From Cohnella caldifontis (lineage in GTDB: Bacteria > Bacillota > Bacilli > Paenibacillales > Paenibacillaceae): a DNA stretch of 64,000 nt. The position numbers and the translations under genes are program-made. Shown one piece after another: positions 38,840 to 47,334 of this stretch; position 1 is the first letter of the stretch, and the number at the start of each line of letters is the position of its first letter. The notes beneath the pieces are model-generated. The model was given only the letters and a program-made list of their open reading frames with translations, made no database searches and had not been told where the DNA came from. The stretch lies in contig NZ_JAQZSJ010000009.1 in assembly GCF_029360585.1 (NCBI RefSeq), positions 124,001 to 188,000 on the forward strand. Direction: 5' to 3'.

Positions 38840-41800
38840 CTATCTTTCCATCATCTCATGGCTTAATCTTCTAACTGGTCCAATTTGCTTTTCAAACATT
38901 AAATCCCAAATATCCAGACATTCTTGAGCTATGCCCTTTAACTCAGGTCTCGTATCTCCAGAAGTCTCATCGTATAATCCAATCACCAGTTTAGAAATTT
39001 CATCTTGTATTCCCCATGCGCCCTCGTATTTCTTAGTGTCATTCTGGAGTAAATGCTGGCTCATAGATAATATTATATCTTTGTATTCAACTACCGATTT
39101 TGCTTCTTCTTCTAGGTAGTGCACAAATGCATGCAACGTTCTACGACTCAAATCCGAACTCATTATTTCTATCAAAAATTCTTTATCTCTCTTCAAATCT
39201 ATTAGATTATCATAAAATAATCTAGAAATCGGCATTTCTAAATCTAGTGTGCTTGTTTTAAATTTACGTATAATATTTTTAGCTAATGTATTATATTCTT
39301 CCTTATTAAAATATAACATGACCATATATAGAATCTCTTCAGCTTGCAATTTGCTCATAATATCCACATTTGTAATTTCATTTACAAATTCATTTTTAAG
39401 AATGAACATTTCCGACAAACAATGTGCTCCACGCTTTATCAATTCCTCATCTTCAGAATCGTAGCATTGCTTAATAATTTTTAATATGCGTTGACGATAC
39501 TGAGGGTATAATAAAAAAAACATATTTTTTGTATCATGATATCCAGCTAGTCGATAATCTTGTTCATAGAGATAAAGAATCTTTTCAGTTGCCCAATCAC
39601 GATCAATATTATATGAAGGCCATAACGCAAATAAGCTTGCCAATTTTACTGCCGGATTTTCGTCCAATGCTAATTTTTCAATTGTATTTTTAAACTGTTC
39701 AAAAAGATCACTGTCTCTCCATAATAATTGCGCTATTGCTTGGGACGCTCTGCCTCTTACACAATTCAACGCGTTGCTTTGTAACATATCAAAGCTACGC
39801 ATTTCTTTATCTTCATTACTGGTCACATTCGGATTACCAATCTCTGGATTTTTGTGTTTAATCGCAATGTCCTTAAGAATATCCAATATCTCCTGTGACC
39901 ATCCCGCCTCCCCGCATTCTTCAATAATCGTACAGATTGAACTTGCCCTATATGAAATAAAATCAAACGAAAATTTCAAAATCATTGCTTCTAATAGTTT
40001 TACCGGCACATTCTTCAAATGTTTACTATGAGCTACTCCACTAAATAATGAATCAATATATATATCCGATATCGTATCATTACACGAAAGCATCAACTCT
40101 ATCATTCTTTCAGGTTCTTCGGAAACAGCACTACTAAAGGTACTTGAAAAAGATTCAATCGAACTTTCTACAAATCCTCCAGGCACTTCTTTCCAACGGG
40201 AAGCATGCTTCTTCCTAAGTTTATTATTAGTCAATATATCTATCCATTTTTTATTACTGAGCTTTTTCCCCGCAACAGGGGAACTTATAAATCCACTGTG
40301 TCCGTTTGAATATTTATATAAAATAGCTTCGTTTGAAAATCTGCGCCTTAACACACGCACCAAATCTTTGGCCTTTTCACTAAGTCGATTATATGGCAAC
40401 ACTTCTAGAATTTCTTTTTGTAAATCTCCCCAAAAACTCCAATAAACGATGTAACCATTATTTTCCCGGTTAAATTCAATTCTACGTTGATATCGTTCTT
40501 TAGCTCGTGGCGATACGTAACCAATAACCGTTTTTTCTAGCACATCAAAAATAGCTGAGCCACAGTGTTCGGAATGTCTTGCTAAAACTTGTTTGGCAAG
40601 TAACAATTCATCGCCATTACCACTCGTTCTTTCAAATATGTTTTTGTCAAAATCACTACATAAATATTCAACAATAGCATCACTATAGGAAGTTGGCAAT
40701 TTACACATTGCATCTAATATAATCTCGTTATACAAATCATTGCCTGTCCCCATGTATTCTCTATACCGTTCCCAGAATATTTCTGGATTCAGGGCAATTA
40801 CAGCTGCATTCGCCTTCTTTATAATCTGAATGCATGCCCTTTCAAGACCTCTTTTGTGCGCGTATCTACCAGACCAATCGCTATATGACAACATTTCGTC
40901 TTTTTCAGTTGGAATATACCGTAGTAATAACTCTATCACCTCAGTACCGTTTTTAATTAAAATCTCAGAATCTTCTTGCAAAAATTCCTCTTCATATTTA
41001 TAAATTGATCCAGATTGTCTATTCAGCCTATTTTCCAATAAAAAAGCAAACACTCTCATTGTTCTCATTTCACAATTTTTAAGCATTTTCTTGAAATCCA
41101 GATAGTTATCAGCCATTTGCGGATACTGATGATAAAATTTCATTCGCAATTCAAACATCTCATCGGTATCTTGATTGATATCATGTAGAAAACATCGCGA
41201 AAAGTTATTATCATCTTCTTGCGATTGAAATGCATACTTTTCTATAAATGCAACATCTTTTATTTCAAACTTTGAGGATATACTGATAATCAGATTAAAT
41301 ACGATTTCTTTCTTCTCCGTACTTTCAAACCATTTATCTAAAACACCGCTGTCCCTAAGCAATTTAATATACTGTGGTTTGGAATATATAACATTATTGA
41401 TTATATGAGAACCATAATTCTCATCTTCACAGCTTTCAATTATGTAGTTCTGTATATTCTCGTCCAAATCTTCCAACTGATTTAATAATTCGAAAAAGAC
41501 AAACTTCACACTATATCTTATTTGCTCAGATGCCAGCATTTTTTGACCTGCATTAAGAAAATCCTCGCTATCAAACTCAATTAAATTCTGTAACAGCATC
41601 TGAACTTGGTATCTTCTTCCGGGGGTTTGCTTTTCCTTATCTCCAATAACTTCTAATATATTTCCGGTTTCATAATATTGTTTCAGCATCATTTCGGCTA
41701 TAAAGCAATCTAATATCGATTGATGAGCAAATGAGATTCTGTTTCCTTGTATTACAAGGAAACCATTTGAAGATAAAAAATCTAGGCTCGATCTGTTAAT

Positions 41801-43399
41801 ACTTAATAAATTCAATGGAATAGATATTCGACCTAATTTATCAAAATAACTAATAATTTTCTTCTTAGTTTCATTCAGATCTCCCTCACTCAGTCCGAAT
41901 TCAAAACATTTTCTTTCTAATTGTCTCCACCATTCCGAAACCAGATGATTTGCAGTCGAACATTCATTATATTCTTTATTGGCGTCTAAATGTTTCCAGA
42001 TGTATAGATTACTTGGAATTCGCAATATTTCCTTCAATTTGCCTGTTAAGGCTTCATAACGGTTCCCAATAACAATTTTCACCGTCTCATCATTCAATTC
42101 ATTAATTTGAATCTTATTCCACTGTACAACTGCTCTTTTCTTATCATCATTCTTAAACAAGGATTTAATATTATTATCATTCTCCAAGTCATACGTTCTA
42201 CATACAAAAACTACGGATATCTTATATTCCCTTTCCAAATTCAGTCTTTCTACCTGATCTATAATTTGAGCACATACTAATAAAGCATCCCTTGAGTGTG
42301 CTTGCGTCCAGCGTAATGCATCTAATTGATCTAGAATAATTACAGCACTTTCAGTCTTAGACACACTGTGAACACAATGAACAATAGAAGTGGGCAGACC
42401 CAAGTCTTCTCCCCACTTTTGTGCAGTTCCACTCGGAATGCGCTTATCCAATTTGATCGCTATATACGGTATGGCACTTTCTCGACAATAGTTAATAATA
42501 TCCTCTGTACAACCGCTTTTTCCTCTTCCAGCTTTCCCGTGTATTAACAGGGACTCTCCTAAACCTAGTACTTTTCTACACAAGGAAAATTCGTTTCTAT
42601 CAATCAGTTCATTATTTACTGGAATAAACACAGATCTATATTCTCGATTCAACTCTTCCAATCTAGGAACAATACGTCTATCAGTAGAAAGATTTTTTAA
42701 TCTAATCTCTTTTTCACTAAATAACTGATGCACGACAGATTGGGTAATATGTTTCCCTAAGATATCTCCGTCTATAACCCAAGTAACCATTGTTTCATAT
42801 ATGTTTTCTTCATCGCCAAGCAATAGATAATTTATTTTAGATAAGATTAATTCTTTTAATTCGCTATCTGGAATCTGGCGATATGATATCTTTTTCAAAA
42901 GAGAAATGCATTTTATTAGATCAGCTTCTTCCTCGGGGTTTATATCCATTGATTTACAAAAGTTACTGAAGAAATCTTTTAGTTCCCTACTAGCATTAAG
43001 TATTTGATTATGATAAAAATTTTGAGGAATGTTATTAGTATTCTTTGCTCTAGTGATTAGATCTTCTAATAGTGTAAAAGCTAACGGGGATACTAATGCA
43101 ACTGTGTTTGACTCATCCCTCTCTAACTGAAACTTCCAATTTGCAAAGATTCCTCTTGCATTAGCTGTGCCGTAATCCCAATACTCCTTACTTGCATTTC
43201 TCCCTTTACATTGCTGAGCTTCCCTGATGCCATTCTTTTTACCAATCCAGATATCAACTCCTCGCTCGTCATCTCCAAGAGCTTCCAAAGTAATATAATC
43301 TAGCTTCTCGTCCAATACTTCAAGGATCTGATAGATTGTCCATCTAATTTCAAATCTATTCCCACTCTTATCTGCTCTTCCCCCTAATTCGTACGGCAT
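38840..43399 (-). CDS. STAND-type NTPase with N-terminal PD-(D/E)xK nuclease-like domain; Avs-like anti-phage candidate
   Basis: 1519 residues. The N-terminal ~130 look like the Cap4/dsDNA-nuclease group: E39, D49 (GVDIWIG) and Q63-C-K65 (AQQCKGRN) fit the E...D...QxK pattern. A P-loop STAND NTPase follows (Walker A GKAGRGKS at ~288-295; Walker B AVIILDQLDAL at ~352-362; VVFVCRTYDL). The C-terminal ~1000 residues are helical with HEAT-like units (~1235-1310, AVKLASLFALWPSY). Nuclease-STAND-helical sensor is the Avs layout, in which the helical part senses a phage protein and the nuclease cuts DNA. ATG 43399 has GGAGG 6 bases upstream; ATG 43405 abuts it. Strongly AT-rich, next to a serine recombinase. 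Confidence 0.75.
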   Translation of the reverse strand: MPYELGGRADKSGNRFEIRWTIYQILEVLDEKLDYITLEALGDDERGVDIWIGKKNGIREAQQCKGRNASKEYWDYGTANARGIFANWKFQLERDESNTVALVSPLAFTLLEDLITRAKNTNNIPQNFYHNQILNASRELKDFFSNFCKSMDINPEEEADLIKCISLLKKISYRQIPDSELKELILSKINYLLLGDEENIYETMVTWVIDGDILGKHITQSVVHQLFSEKEIRLKNLSTDRRIVPRLEELNREYRSVFIPVNNELIDRNEFSLCRKVLGLGESLLIHGKAGRGKSGCTEDIINYCRESAIPYIAIKLDKRIPSGTAQKWGEDLGLPTSIVHCVHSVSKTESAVIILDQLDALRWTQAHSRDALLVCAQIIDQVERLNLEREYKISVVFVCRTYDLENDNNIKSLFKNDDKKRAVVQWNKIQINELNDETVKIVIGNRYEALTGKLKEILRIPSNLYIWKHLDANKEYNECSTANHLVSEWWRQLERKCFEFGLSEGDLNETKKKIISYFDKLGRISIPLNLLSINRSSLDFLSSNGFLVIQGNRISFAHQSILDCFIAEMMLKQYYETGNILEVIGDKEKQTPGRRYQVQMLLQNLIEFDSEDFLNAGQKMLASEQIRYSVKFVFFELLNQLEDLDENIQNYIIESCEDENYGSHIINNVIYSKPQYIKLLRDSGVLDKWFESTEKKEIVFNLIISISSKFEIKDVAFIEKYAFQSQEDDNNFSRCFLHDINQDTDEMFELRMKFYHQYPQMADNYLDFKKMLKNCEMRTMRVFAFLLENRLNRQSGSIYKYEEEFLQEDSEILIKNGTEVIELLLRYIPTEKDEMLSYSDWSGRYAHKRGLERACIQIIKKANAAVIALNPEIFWERYREYMGTGNDLYNEIILDAMCKLPTSYSDAIVEYLCSDFDKNIFERTSGNGDELLLAKQVLARHSEHCGSAIFDVLEKTVIGYVSPRAKERYQRRIEFNRENNGYIVYWSFWGDLQKEILEVLPYNRLSEKAKDLVRVLRRRFSNEAILYKYSNGHSGFISSPVAGKKLSNKKWIDILTNNKLRKKHASRWKEVPGGFVESSIESFSSTFSSAVSEEPERMIELMLSCNDTISDIYIDSLFSGVAHSKHLKNVPVKLLEAMILKFSFDFISYRASSICTIIEECGEAGWSQEILDILKDIAIKHKNPEIGNPNVTSNEDKEMRSFDMLQSNALNCVRGRASQAIAQLLWRDSDLFEQFKNTIEKLALDENPAVKLASLFALWPSYNIDRDWATEKILYLYEQDYRLAGYHDTKNMFFLLYPQYRQRILKIIKQCYDSEDEELIKRGAHCLSEMFILKNEFVNEITNVDIMSKLQAEEILYMVMLYFNKEEYNTLAKNIIRKFKTSTLDLEMPISRLFYDNLIDLKRDKEFLIEIMSSDLSRRTLHAFVHYLEEEAKSVVEYKDIILSMSQHLLQNDTKKYEGAWGIQDEISKLVIGLYDETSGDTRPELKGIAQECLDIWDLMFEKQIGPVRRLSHEMMER

Positions 43400-43424
43400 A
43401 CTCATCCTCCCTCATCCGCACATT

Positions 43425-43441
43425 AGTAACCATGTGTTACT
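43425..43441 (-). promoter_or_regulatory. Palindrome AGTAAC-N5-GTTACT upstream of the STAND gene
   Basis: A perfect 6-bp inverted repeat with a 5-base centre lies 26 bases before the start codon of the Avs-like gene, in the leader or promoter. Possible operator for an unlinked repressor; no promoter boxes are clear. Confidence 0.35.
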
Positions 43442-43482
43442 GAGTTTTATTCGATCTTTTCCAACAAATTTCCTCCCAAAGT

Positions 43483-43520
43483 AAAAAAGAAAACACCCAT
43501 CTGTTCAACCAGGTGTTTTC
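43483..43520 (-). terminator. Intrinsic terminator of the serine recombinase gene
   Basis: GAAAACACC (43489-43497) and GGTGTTTTC (43512-43520) form a 9-bp stem with a 14-base loop. The minus strand continues with six T. It separates the recombinase transcript from the STAND gene, which therefore needs its own promoter. Confidence 0.85.
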
Positions 43521-43577
43521 TAAAATTAGTAAATGCGGCTTCAAAACTATTCTCTCACTAACAACACACAGCACACT

Positions 43578-45284
43578 TCATGTGTTGTTCTCGGAATAGG
43601 AAGGCACTCTCCCCCTTTCACTTCGCAAGGACTTTTTTTGCTTATGCATCTTGCTTTGGATGCTGTTATGAAAGCCGGTCTTATAGACGAAGGTCAGTCT
43701 GTACGGCTCGGGACTTTCCTGATTGGAGTTCTCCCCAATAATCACTTTATCAACGATGCTTTCGAATACGTTTCGGTCGAATGCGGTCAGAACCTCATTT
43801 GTTTGAAGCACTTTGCGGAAATGCTCAAGCCGCTTTCCCAAATCAATTTCATCTTGTGCGGATTGCTCCAGTTGTTCCTTTTCTTCGAGCAGTTTAGTGA
43901 GCGAAGTATCGAGTTCCACATACTTCTGTTCGTAGGTAGCCCTGTCTATTTTCTCATCCAGGCACAAATCAATCAGCCTGCAACGTTTTTGCTCCATGGC
44001 CTGAATCTCGCTGTTAATTTTGTTCAGTCGCTTTTGATTATTCTGGTCGCTAAACACCGATTCCATTCTTTTCATAAGCTCGTCCAGCACGTCCGAATTA
44101 TTGCGGCACACCAATTTATACGATTCGACAAAAGCACCCTCAATCAGCTTTTCCTCCAAGGCTTTACTGTGAGGGCAGTATTTCTTCCCCTTTTTCGTGG
44201 CTGTCACGCACTGCCAAATCACCTTCTCGTGCGGGGTTCCGCTGTGCCAGTTCCGCCGCGAGAGATTGCTTCCGCAGAAAGCACATTCCAACTTGCTGCT
44301 GAAAGCAAATTTTCTGCTGTACTTGTCCCGCTTGCCTTTTGCGCCGCGGCGACGATTCTCGCCTCTTCGATGCAATATGTCCTGCGCCTTCTCAAATACT
44401 TCCTCGCTGACAATCGGCTCATGATGATTTTTGACATAAAACTGATCTTCCTCGCCGTAATTATCCAACCTTCTCTTGGAAATGGGATCGACGGTAAATG
44501 TCTTTCCTTGCAGCAAATCGCCTTTGTACTTCTCATTCTTTATGATACCAAGAACGGTTGTGTCCTGCCATTCGCCCCTTCCGTACTTGGTCTTATGTCC
44601 CGCCTCAGTCAGTTCCTTGGCAATAACGTAAGCGCCGATCCCCGATGTATATCGTTCAAAAATATAGCGGACGATTTCGGCTTCTTCTTGATTAACGGTG
44701 ATCTGTTTCGTATTCACATCGTAATCATAGCCCAAACAACTTTGAAAGCCCACCAGTTCGCCGCGCTTCATTTTCATCTTCAAACCTTTTTTTACGTTGG
44801 CGGAGATGTTCTCCACTTCCTGCTGCGCTACGGAGCTTAAGATGACGAGCAACAATTCGCCGTCCATCGTCAGCGTATTGATATTCTCATCTTCAAAAAG
44901 TACGGCGATGTTCTTTTCCTTCAACATCCGGACGTATTTCAACGTGTCCAGCGTATTTCTTGCAAACCTGGAGATAGACTTGGTGATGATCATATCAATT
45001 TTCCCGTCCATACAATCGTTAATCATGCGCTGAAAATCCTCGCGCTTCGCTACCTGAGTACCGGTTATGGCTTCATCTGCATAAATATCAACCAGTACCC
45101 AGTCGCTTCGTTTGCTAACGAGATCGGTGTAATAGGCGACTTGCGACTTGTAGCTGCTCAATTGCTCCTCGGTGTCGGTACTTACGCGGGCATATGGGGC
45201 GACGCGAAGAACATCCGGTAACTTTCCGGCGTTGCGATCGGATATTTTCCTACTTGCTTTAATTACTTCTACTTCGAGAGCCAT
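43578..45284 (-). CDS. Large serine recombinase (resolvase/integrase family)
   Basis: 568 residues. N-terminal resolvase domain with catalytic Ser35 in YARVSTDTEEQ, then MIITKSISRFARNT and LLLVILSSVAQQE (conserved Arg and helix E). The Recombinase domain spans ~165-290 (GYDYDVNTKQITVNQEEAEI, WQDTTVLGIIKNEKYKGD). A zinc ribbon follows (CAFCGSNLSRRNW ... CVTATKKGKKYCPH), then a coiled coil (~400-490). This is the layout of TnpX/TndX-like transposon integrases that excise and insert elements through circular forms. ATG 45284 has GGAGG 8 bases upstream; ATG 45299 does not. It is intact and could still act. Confidence 0.93.
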   Translation of the reverse strand: MALEVEVIKASRKISDRNAGKLPDVLRVAPYARVSTDTEEQLSSYKSQVAYYTDLVSKRSDWVLVDIYADEAITGTQVAKREDFQRMINDCMDGKIDMIITKSISRFARNTLDTLKYVRMLKEKNIAVLFEDENINTLTMDGELLLVILSSVAQQEVENISANVKKGLKMKMKRGELVGFQSCLGYDYDVNTKQITVNQEEAEIVRYIFERYTSGIGAYVIAKELTEAGHKTKYGRGEWQDTTVLGIIKNEKYKGDLLQGKTFTVDPISKRRLDNYGEEDQFYVKNHHEPIVSEEVFEKAQDILHRRGENRRRGAKGKRDKYSRKFAFSSKLECAFCGSNLSRRNWHSGTPHEKVIWQCVTATKKGKKYCPHSKALEEKLIEGAFVESYKLVCRNNSDVLDELMKRMESVFSDQNNQKRLNKINSEIQAMEQKRCRLIDLCLDEKIDRATYEQKYVELDTSLTKLLEEKEQLEQSAQDEIDLGKRLEHFRKVLQTNEVLTAFDRNVFESIVDKVIIGENSNQESPEPYRLTFVYKTGFHNSIQSKMHKQKKSLRSERGRVPSYSENNT

Positions 45285-45355
45285 GATGTTGTCCTCCATT
45301 CTTATTTACTTGCCATCAGTTTAATAAGAGATGGGCGGACCGACAAATGTGCGAA

Positions 45356-45502
45356 TCAAGAAGTAAGGTCCGAAATGATGCCGTAATCCCGCATCGTTTT
45401 GTTCTTTATCAAATGAAATTCGTTTTCGGTAATCAAAGATAATGCCAGCAATTGTTTTATCATAGCGATTTGCATACTGTACCGGACGAGTTTATGGTTC
45501 AT
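45356..45502 (-). CDS. 48-residue SHOCT-like small protein upstream of the recombinase
   Basis: Sequence pattern MNHKLVRYSMQIAMIKQLLA then LSLITENEFHLIKN, ending IISDLTS. The KxLLxxxLITExEF core is that of SHOCT-type short helical proteins, and small proteins of this kind often precede serine recombinases in Firmicute elements. ATG 45502 has GGGAGG 5 bases upstream. It ends 71 bases before the recombinase and likely shares its transcript. The role is unknown; recombination-directionality or accessory function is a guess. Confidence 0.7.
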   Translation of the reverse strand: MNHKLVRYSMQIAMIKQLLALSLITENEFHLIKNKTMRDYGIISDLTS

Positions 45503-45536
45503 AGCTACCTCCCAATCATTTTTAAAAACAGAAAAG

Positions 45537-45578
45537 CAGAGATGCGCAACAAAACAAAACCTTATACGCGCATCTCTG
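45537..45578 (-). terminator. Perfect 11-bp hairpin upstream of the SHOCT-like gene
   Basis: CAGAGATGCGC (45537-45547) pairs with GCGCATCTCTG (45568-45578) around a 20-base loop. On the minus strand CTTTTCTGTTTTT follows. It could terminate or attenuate a transcript from upstream, or mark a recombination site. Confidence 0.5.
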
Positions 45579-45735
45579 TCTCCGCCTCTGTTTTGGTTGC
45601 TTCTTTTACATTAACCTTATCCGGCGGACAGTGGTTAGCCGTCCTCATAGGCTTCAAACCTCTTCCAGGATCGCTGCAAGCCGCCCCCATTGCGCTGAGC
45701 TGTGGCTGGACGGAAGTATCATTATCCCTCCGCAT
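45562..45735 (-). CDS. Possible 57-residue small protein
   Basis: An open frame MRRDNDTSVQPQLSAMGAAC through KPMRTANHCPPDKVN to EAETEMRV, hydrophilic and Cys-containing, ends inside the hairpin before the SHOCT-like gene. No good ribosome site precedes the ATG, so the support is the coherent composition and the position in line with the recombinase module only. Confidence 0.3.
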   Translation of the reverse strand: MRRDNDTSVQPQLSAMGAACSDPGRGLKPMRTANHCPPDKVNVKEATKTEAETEMRV

Positions 45736-46167
45736 GGGTCTTCGCCATAAATGGCACCACTATTTATTTATTGCATGGGCAAAATCGCTCGCAGTTTACC
45801 GCTTCTGATTTCAAGGCATGCAGAAATAAGAATCGGCAGACTGGTCGTGGCGCGCCTGCAATTTGGCTATCCTTCCAGGCCATGCGGGGAACGTACCGGA
45901 TAAGATTGTATTCAGTTTTCAAGGAGCATTGAGGGGTTGAATAATGTCCCTCTAATATTCATTTCATTTTTAGGGTAAAATCGGAACTGCTTGCCCAAAA
46001 ACTCCCCTCCGAGGCTTTCTTTTTTCGATACAATCAAATGCCTAATTAAATGTAATGAATTGAAGCTTTTGTTGATCGATTTGCGAAATATTATCACCGG
46101 CTCCTTATAACTCGTTCCAAATAAAGATTGACTTGAACGGGAATTTCAACTAATATAAATTACATGT
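45736..46167. other. Gap between the recombinase module and the fluoride operon
   Basis: No gene is supported. The right edge of the recombinase-borne element should fall here, but I could not find a direct repeat that marks an attachment site. An AT-rich stretch at 45930-46140 shows no conserved protein in any frame. Confidence 0.4.
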
Positions 46168-46170
46168 TCA

Positions 46171-46218
46171 TAAGGCGATGGAGTTCGCCATAAACCGCCG
46201 GTAACGGCTAATGACTCC
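46171..46218 (+). promoter_or_regulatory. Fluoride (crcB) riboswitch aptamer
   Basis: The conserved crcB-motif core is present: GGCGATGGAGTTCGCCATAA, then ACCGCC, then GGCTAATGACTCCTACC. The pseudoknot and the invariant AUGA...CUCCUAC are as in the family. It lies directly upstream of two crcB genes, which encode fluoride exporters. Fluoride binding should prevent formation of the terminator that follows. Confidence 0.93.
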
Positions 46219-46256
46219 TACCAGAATTCTTATTCTGGTAGGAGTTTGTCTTTTTA
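46214..46256 (+). terminator. Riboswitch expression-platform terminator
   Basis: ACTCCTACCAGAA (46214-46226) pairs perfectly with TTCTGGTAGGAGT (46233-46245), followed by TTGTCTTTTT. The 5' arm overlaps the conserved 3' part of the aptamer (ACTCCTACC), so aptamer and terminator are mutually exclusive: the riboswitch turns the operon on with fluoride. Confidence 0.9.
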
Positions 46257-46284
46257 TATGAATAGTTGGAAAGGAGGGGTCGAT

Positions 46285-46683
46285 TTGATTTATGTGTATC
46301 TCGGTGTCGGCGGAACGCTCGGCGCTATTAGCCGCTATTCACTTGGCATTTGGATAGGAGAACGTTTTGGACATGCATTTCCGGTTCACACGCTAACGAT
46401 TAATTTATTGGGTTGTTTCTTGCTTTCTCTCTTCTATACGCTGACCACGACAAGATTTTTGGTACATCCGCACTTCCGCTCTTCTTTCGGAACAGGATTT
46501 GTTGGGTCGTTCACTACGTTTTCGACCTTTAGTTATGACAATGTAACATTGCTTCAATCAGCACATTATGGATTAGCATTGCTCTACATTGCAGCAAGCC
46601 TGCTCGGCGGTTACCTGTTCACAAGCTTAGGTATACGCCTGGGTAACTATGAGAAAGGCAGAATCCAGCAGGAAAGTGAGTAA
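46285..46683 (+). CDS. crcB: Fluoride exporter CrcB/Fluc, first subunit
   Basis: 132 residues, four membrane helices. Signature motifs GGTLGAISRYSLG, the NLLGCF helix and GTGFVGSFTTFSTFSYD (the Phe-box and Na-binding region). Fluc channels are dual-topology dimers that export fluoride down its gradient; two tandem genes usually form a heterodimer. The start is TTG 46285, with GGAGG 7 bases before it. An upstream frame from 46246 overlaps the terminator and is rejected. Controlled by the fluoride riboswitch just upstream. Confidence 0.93.
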   Translation: MIYVYLGVGGTLGAISRYSLGIWIGERFGHAFPVHTLTINLLGCFLLSLFYTLTTTRFLVHPHFRSSFGTGFVGSFTTFSTFSYDNVTLLQSAHYGLALLYIAASLLGGYLFTSLGIRLGNYEKGRIQQESE

Positions 46684-46689
46684 ACGTTA

Positions 46690-47049
46690 ATGGATATTTT
46701 ATGGATAGGCATTGGTGGGTTTATTGGGGCGATTAGCCGATTTGCTGTCGTGGATGCGTTTAGTCGACGATCAATATCATCGATTCCTTTCGAAACGTTG
46801 ACTGTAAACCTGGCAGGCTCCTTTTTACTCGACATTTTGTATGGGCTGACTTTGAATTTACATCTTACCGCCCTTATAGGAACGGGCTTCTTAGGAGCCT
46901 TTACAACTTTTTCTACATTCCAGTACGAAATTGTACAGATCCGCCGACTATATAAATGGCGCTCTATTGTCTCTTATGTGTCTATCAGTGTGATTTCTGG
47001 AATTGCTTTCTGCGCATTAGGTTATGTATTCGGGCATTTGTGGACCTAG
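46690..47049 (+). CDS. crcB: Fluoride exporter CrcB/Fluc, second subunit
   Basis: 119 residues. Motifs GGFIGAISRFAV, TVNLAGSFLLD and GTGFLGAFTTFSTFQYE, four helices. It starts 6 bases after the first crcB stop with AGGAAAGTGAG upstream, so both are on one riboswitch-controlled mRNA. The two paralogs differ enough to be the opposite-orientation partners of a heterodimeric channel. Confidence 0.93.
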   Translation: MDILWIGIGGFIGAISRFAVVDAFSRRSISSIPFETLTVNLAGSFLLDILYGLTLNLHLTALIGTGFLGAFTTFSTFQYEIVQIRRLYKWRSIVSYVSISVISGIAFCALGYVFGHLWT

Positions 47050-47073
47050 ACGAACATCAGGAGGATTGCCGCT

Positions 47074-47331
47074 ATGAATTATGCTGTGTTTCAATTCATT
47101 AACGATTTGTCAGGACATCTTGTTTGGCTCGATTCGATTATGGTTCTTGTAAGCAAATACGGTTTGGAGTTATTTGCTATATGGCTCGGATTCGTGTGGA
47201 TACTTGGCGATGATCGAAGGAGACATATTGATGTGCAGTCGGGGTTCTCCGGGATACTGGCTTTGTTTCTGAATTATGTGATCGTTTGTAAGCCATTCGG
47301 TTCATTTACTGTTCCCTCACGCAGCGGATGA
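47074..47331 (+). pseudogene. PAP2 phosphatase gene, copy 1, truncated and frameshifted
   Basis: Starts with a good AGGAGGATTGCCGCT leader and encodes FINDLSGHLVWLDSIMVL then GLELFAIWLGFVWILG, the N-terminus of a PAP2/BcrC-type lipid phosphatase. Compared with copy 2 at 54329 it has lost ~26 bases after the codons for ALFLNYVI, removing FYFEPRP. After CAGCGGATG it jumps into an unrelated rhodanese remnant. No catalytic motif survives. Confidence 0.75.
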
Positions 47332-47334
47332 GCC

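Noticed and set aside
38665-38874. Plus-strand frame with a CPVCGH...HYYGFCYSH start, resembling a zinc-ribbon membrane protein
   Set aside because: No ribosome site, the hydrophobic second half is simple AT-rich sequence, and it overlaps the end of the STAND gene on the other strand.
43533-44840. Long plus-strand open frame of ~435 codons
   Set aside because: It is antisense to the recombinase gene, whose catalytic and zinc motifs are clear; no start signal and composition of a shadow frame.
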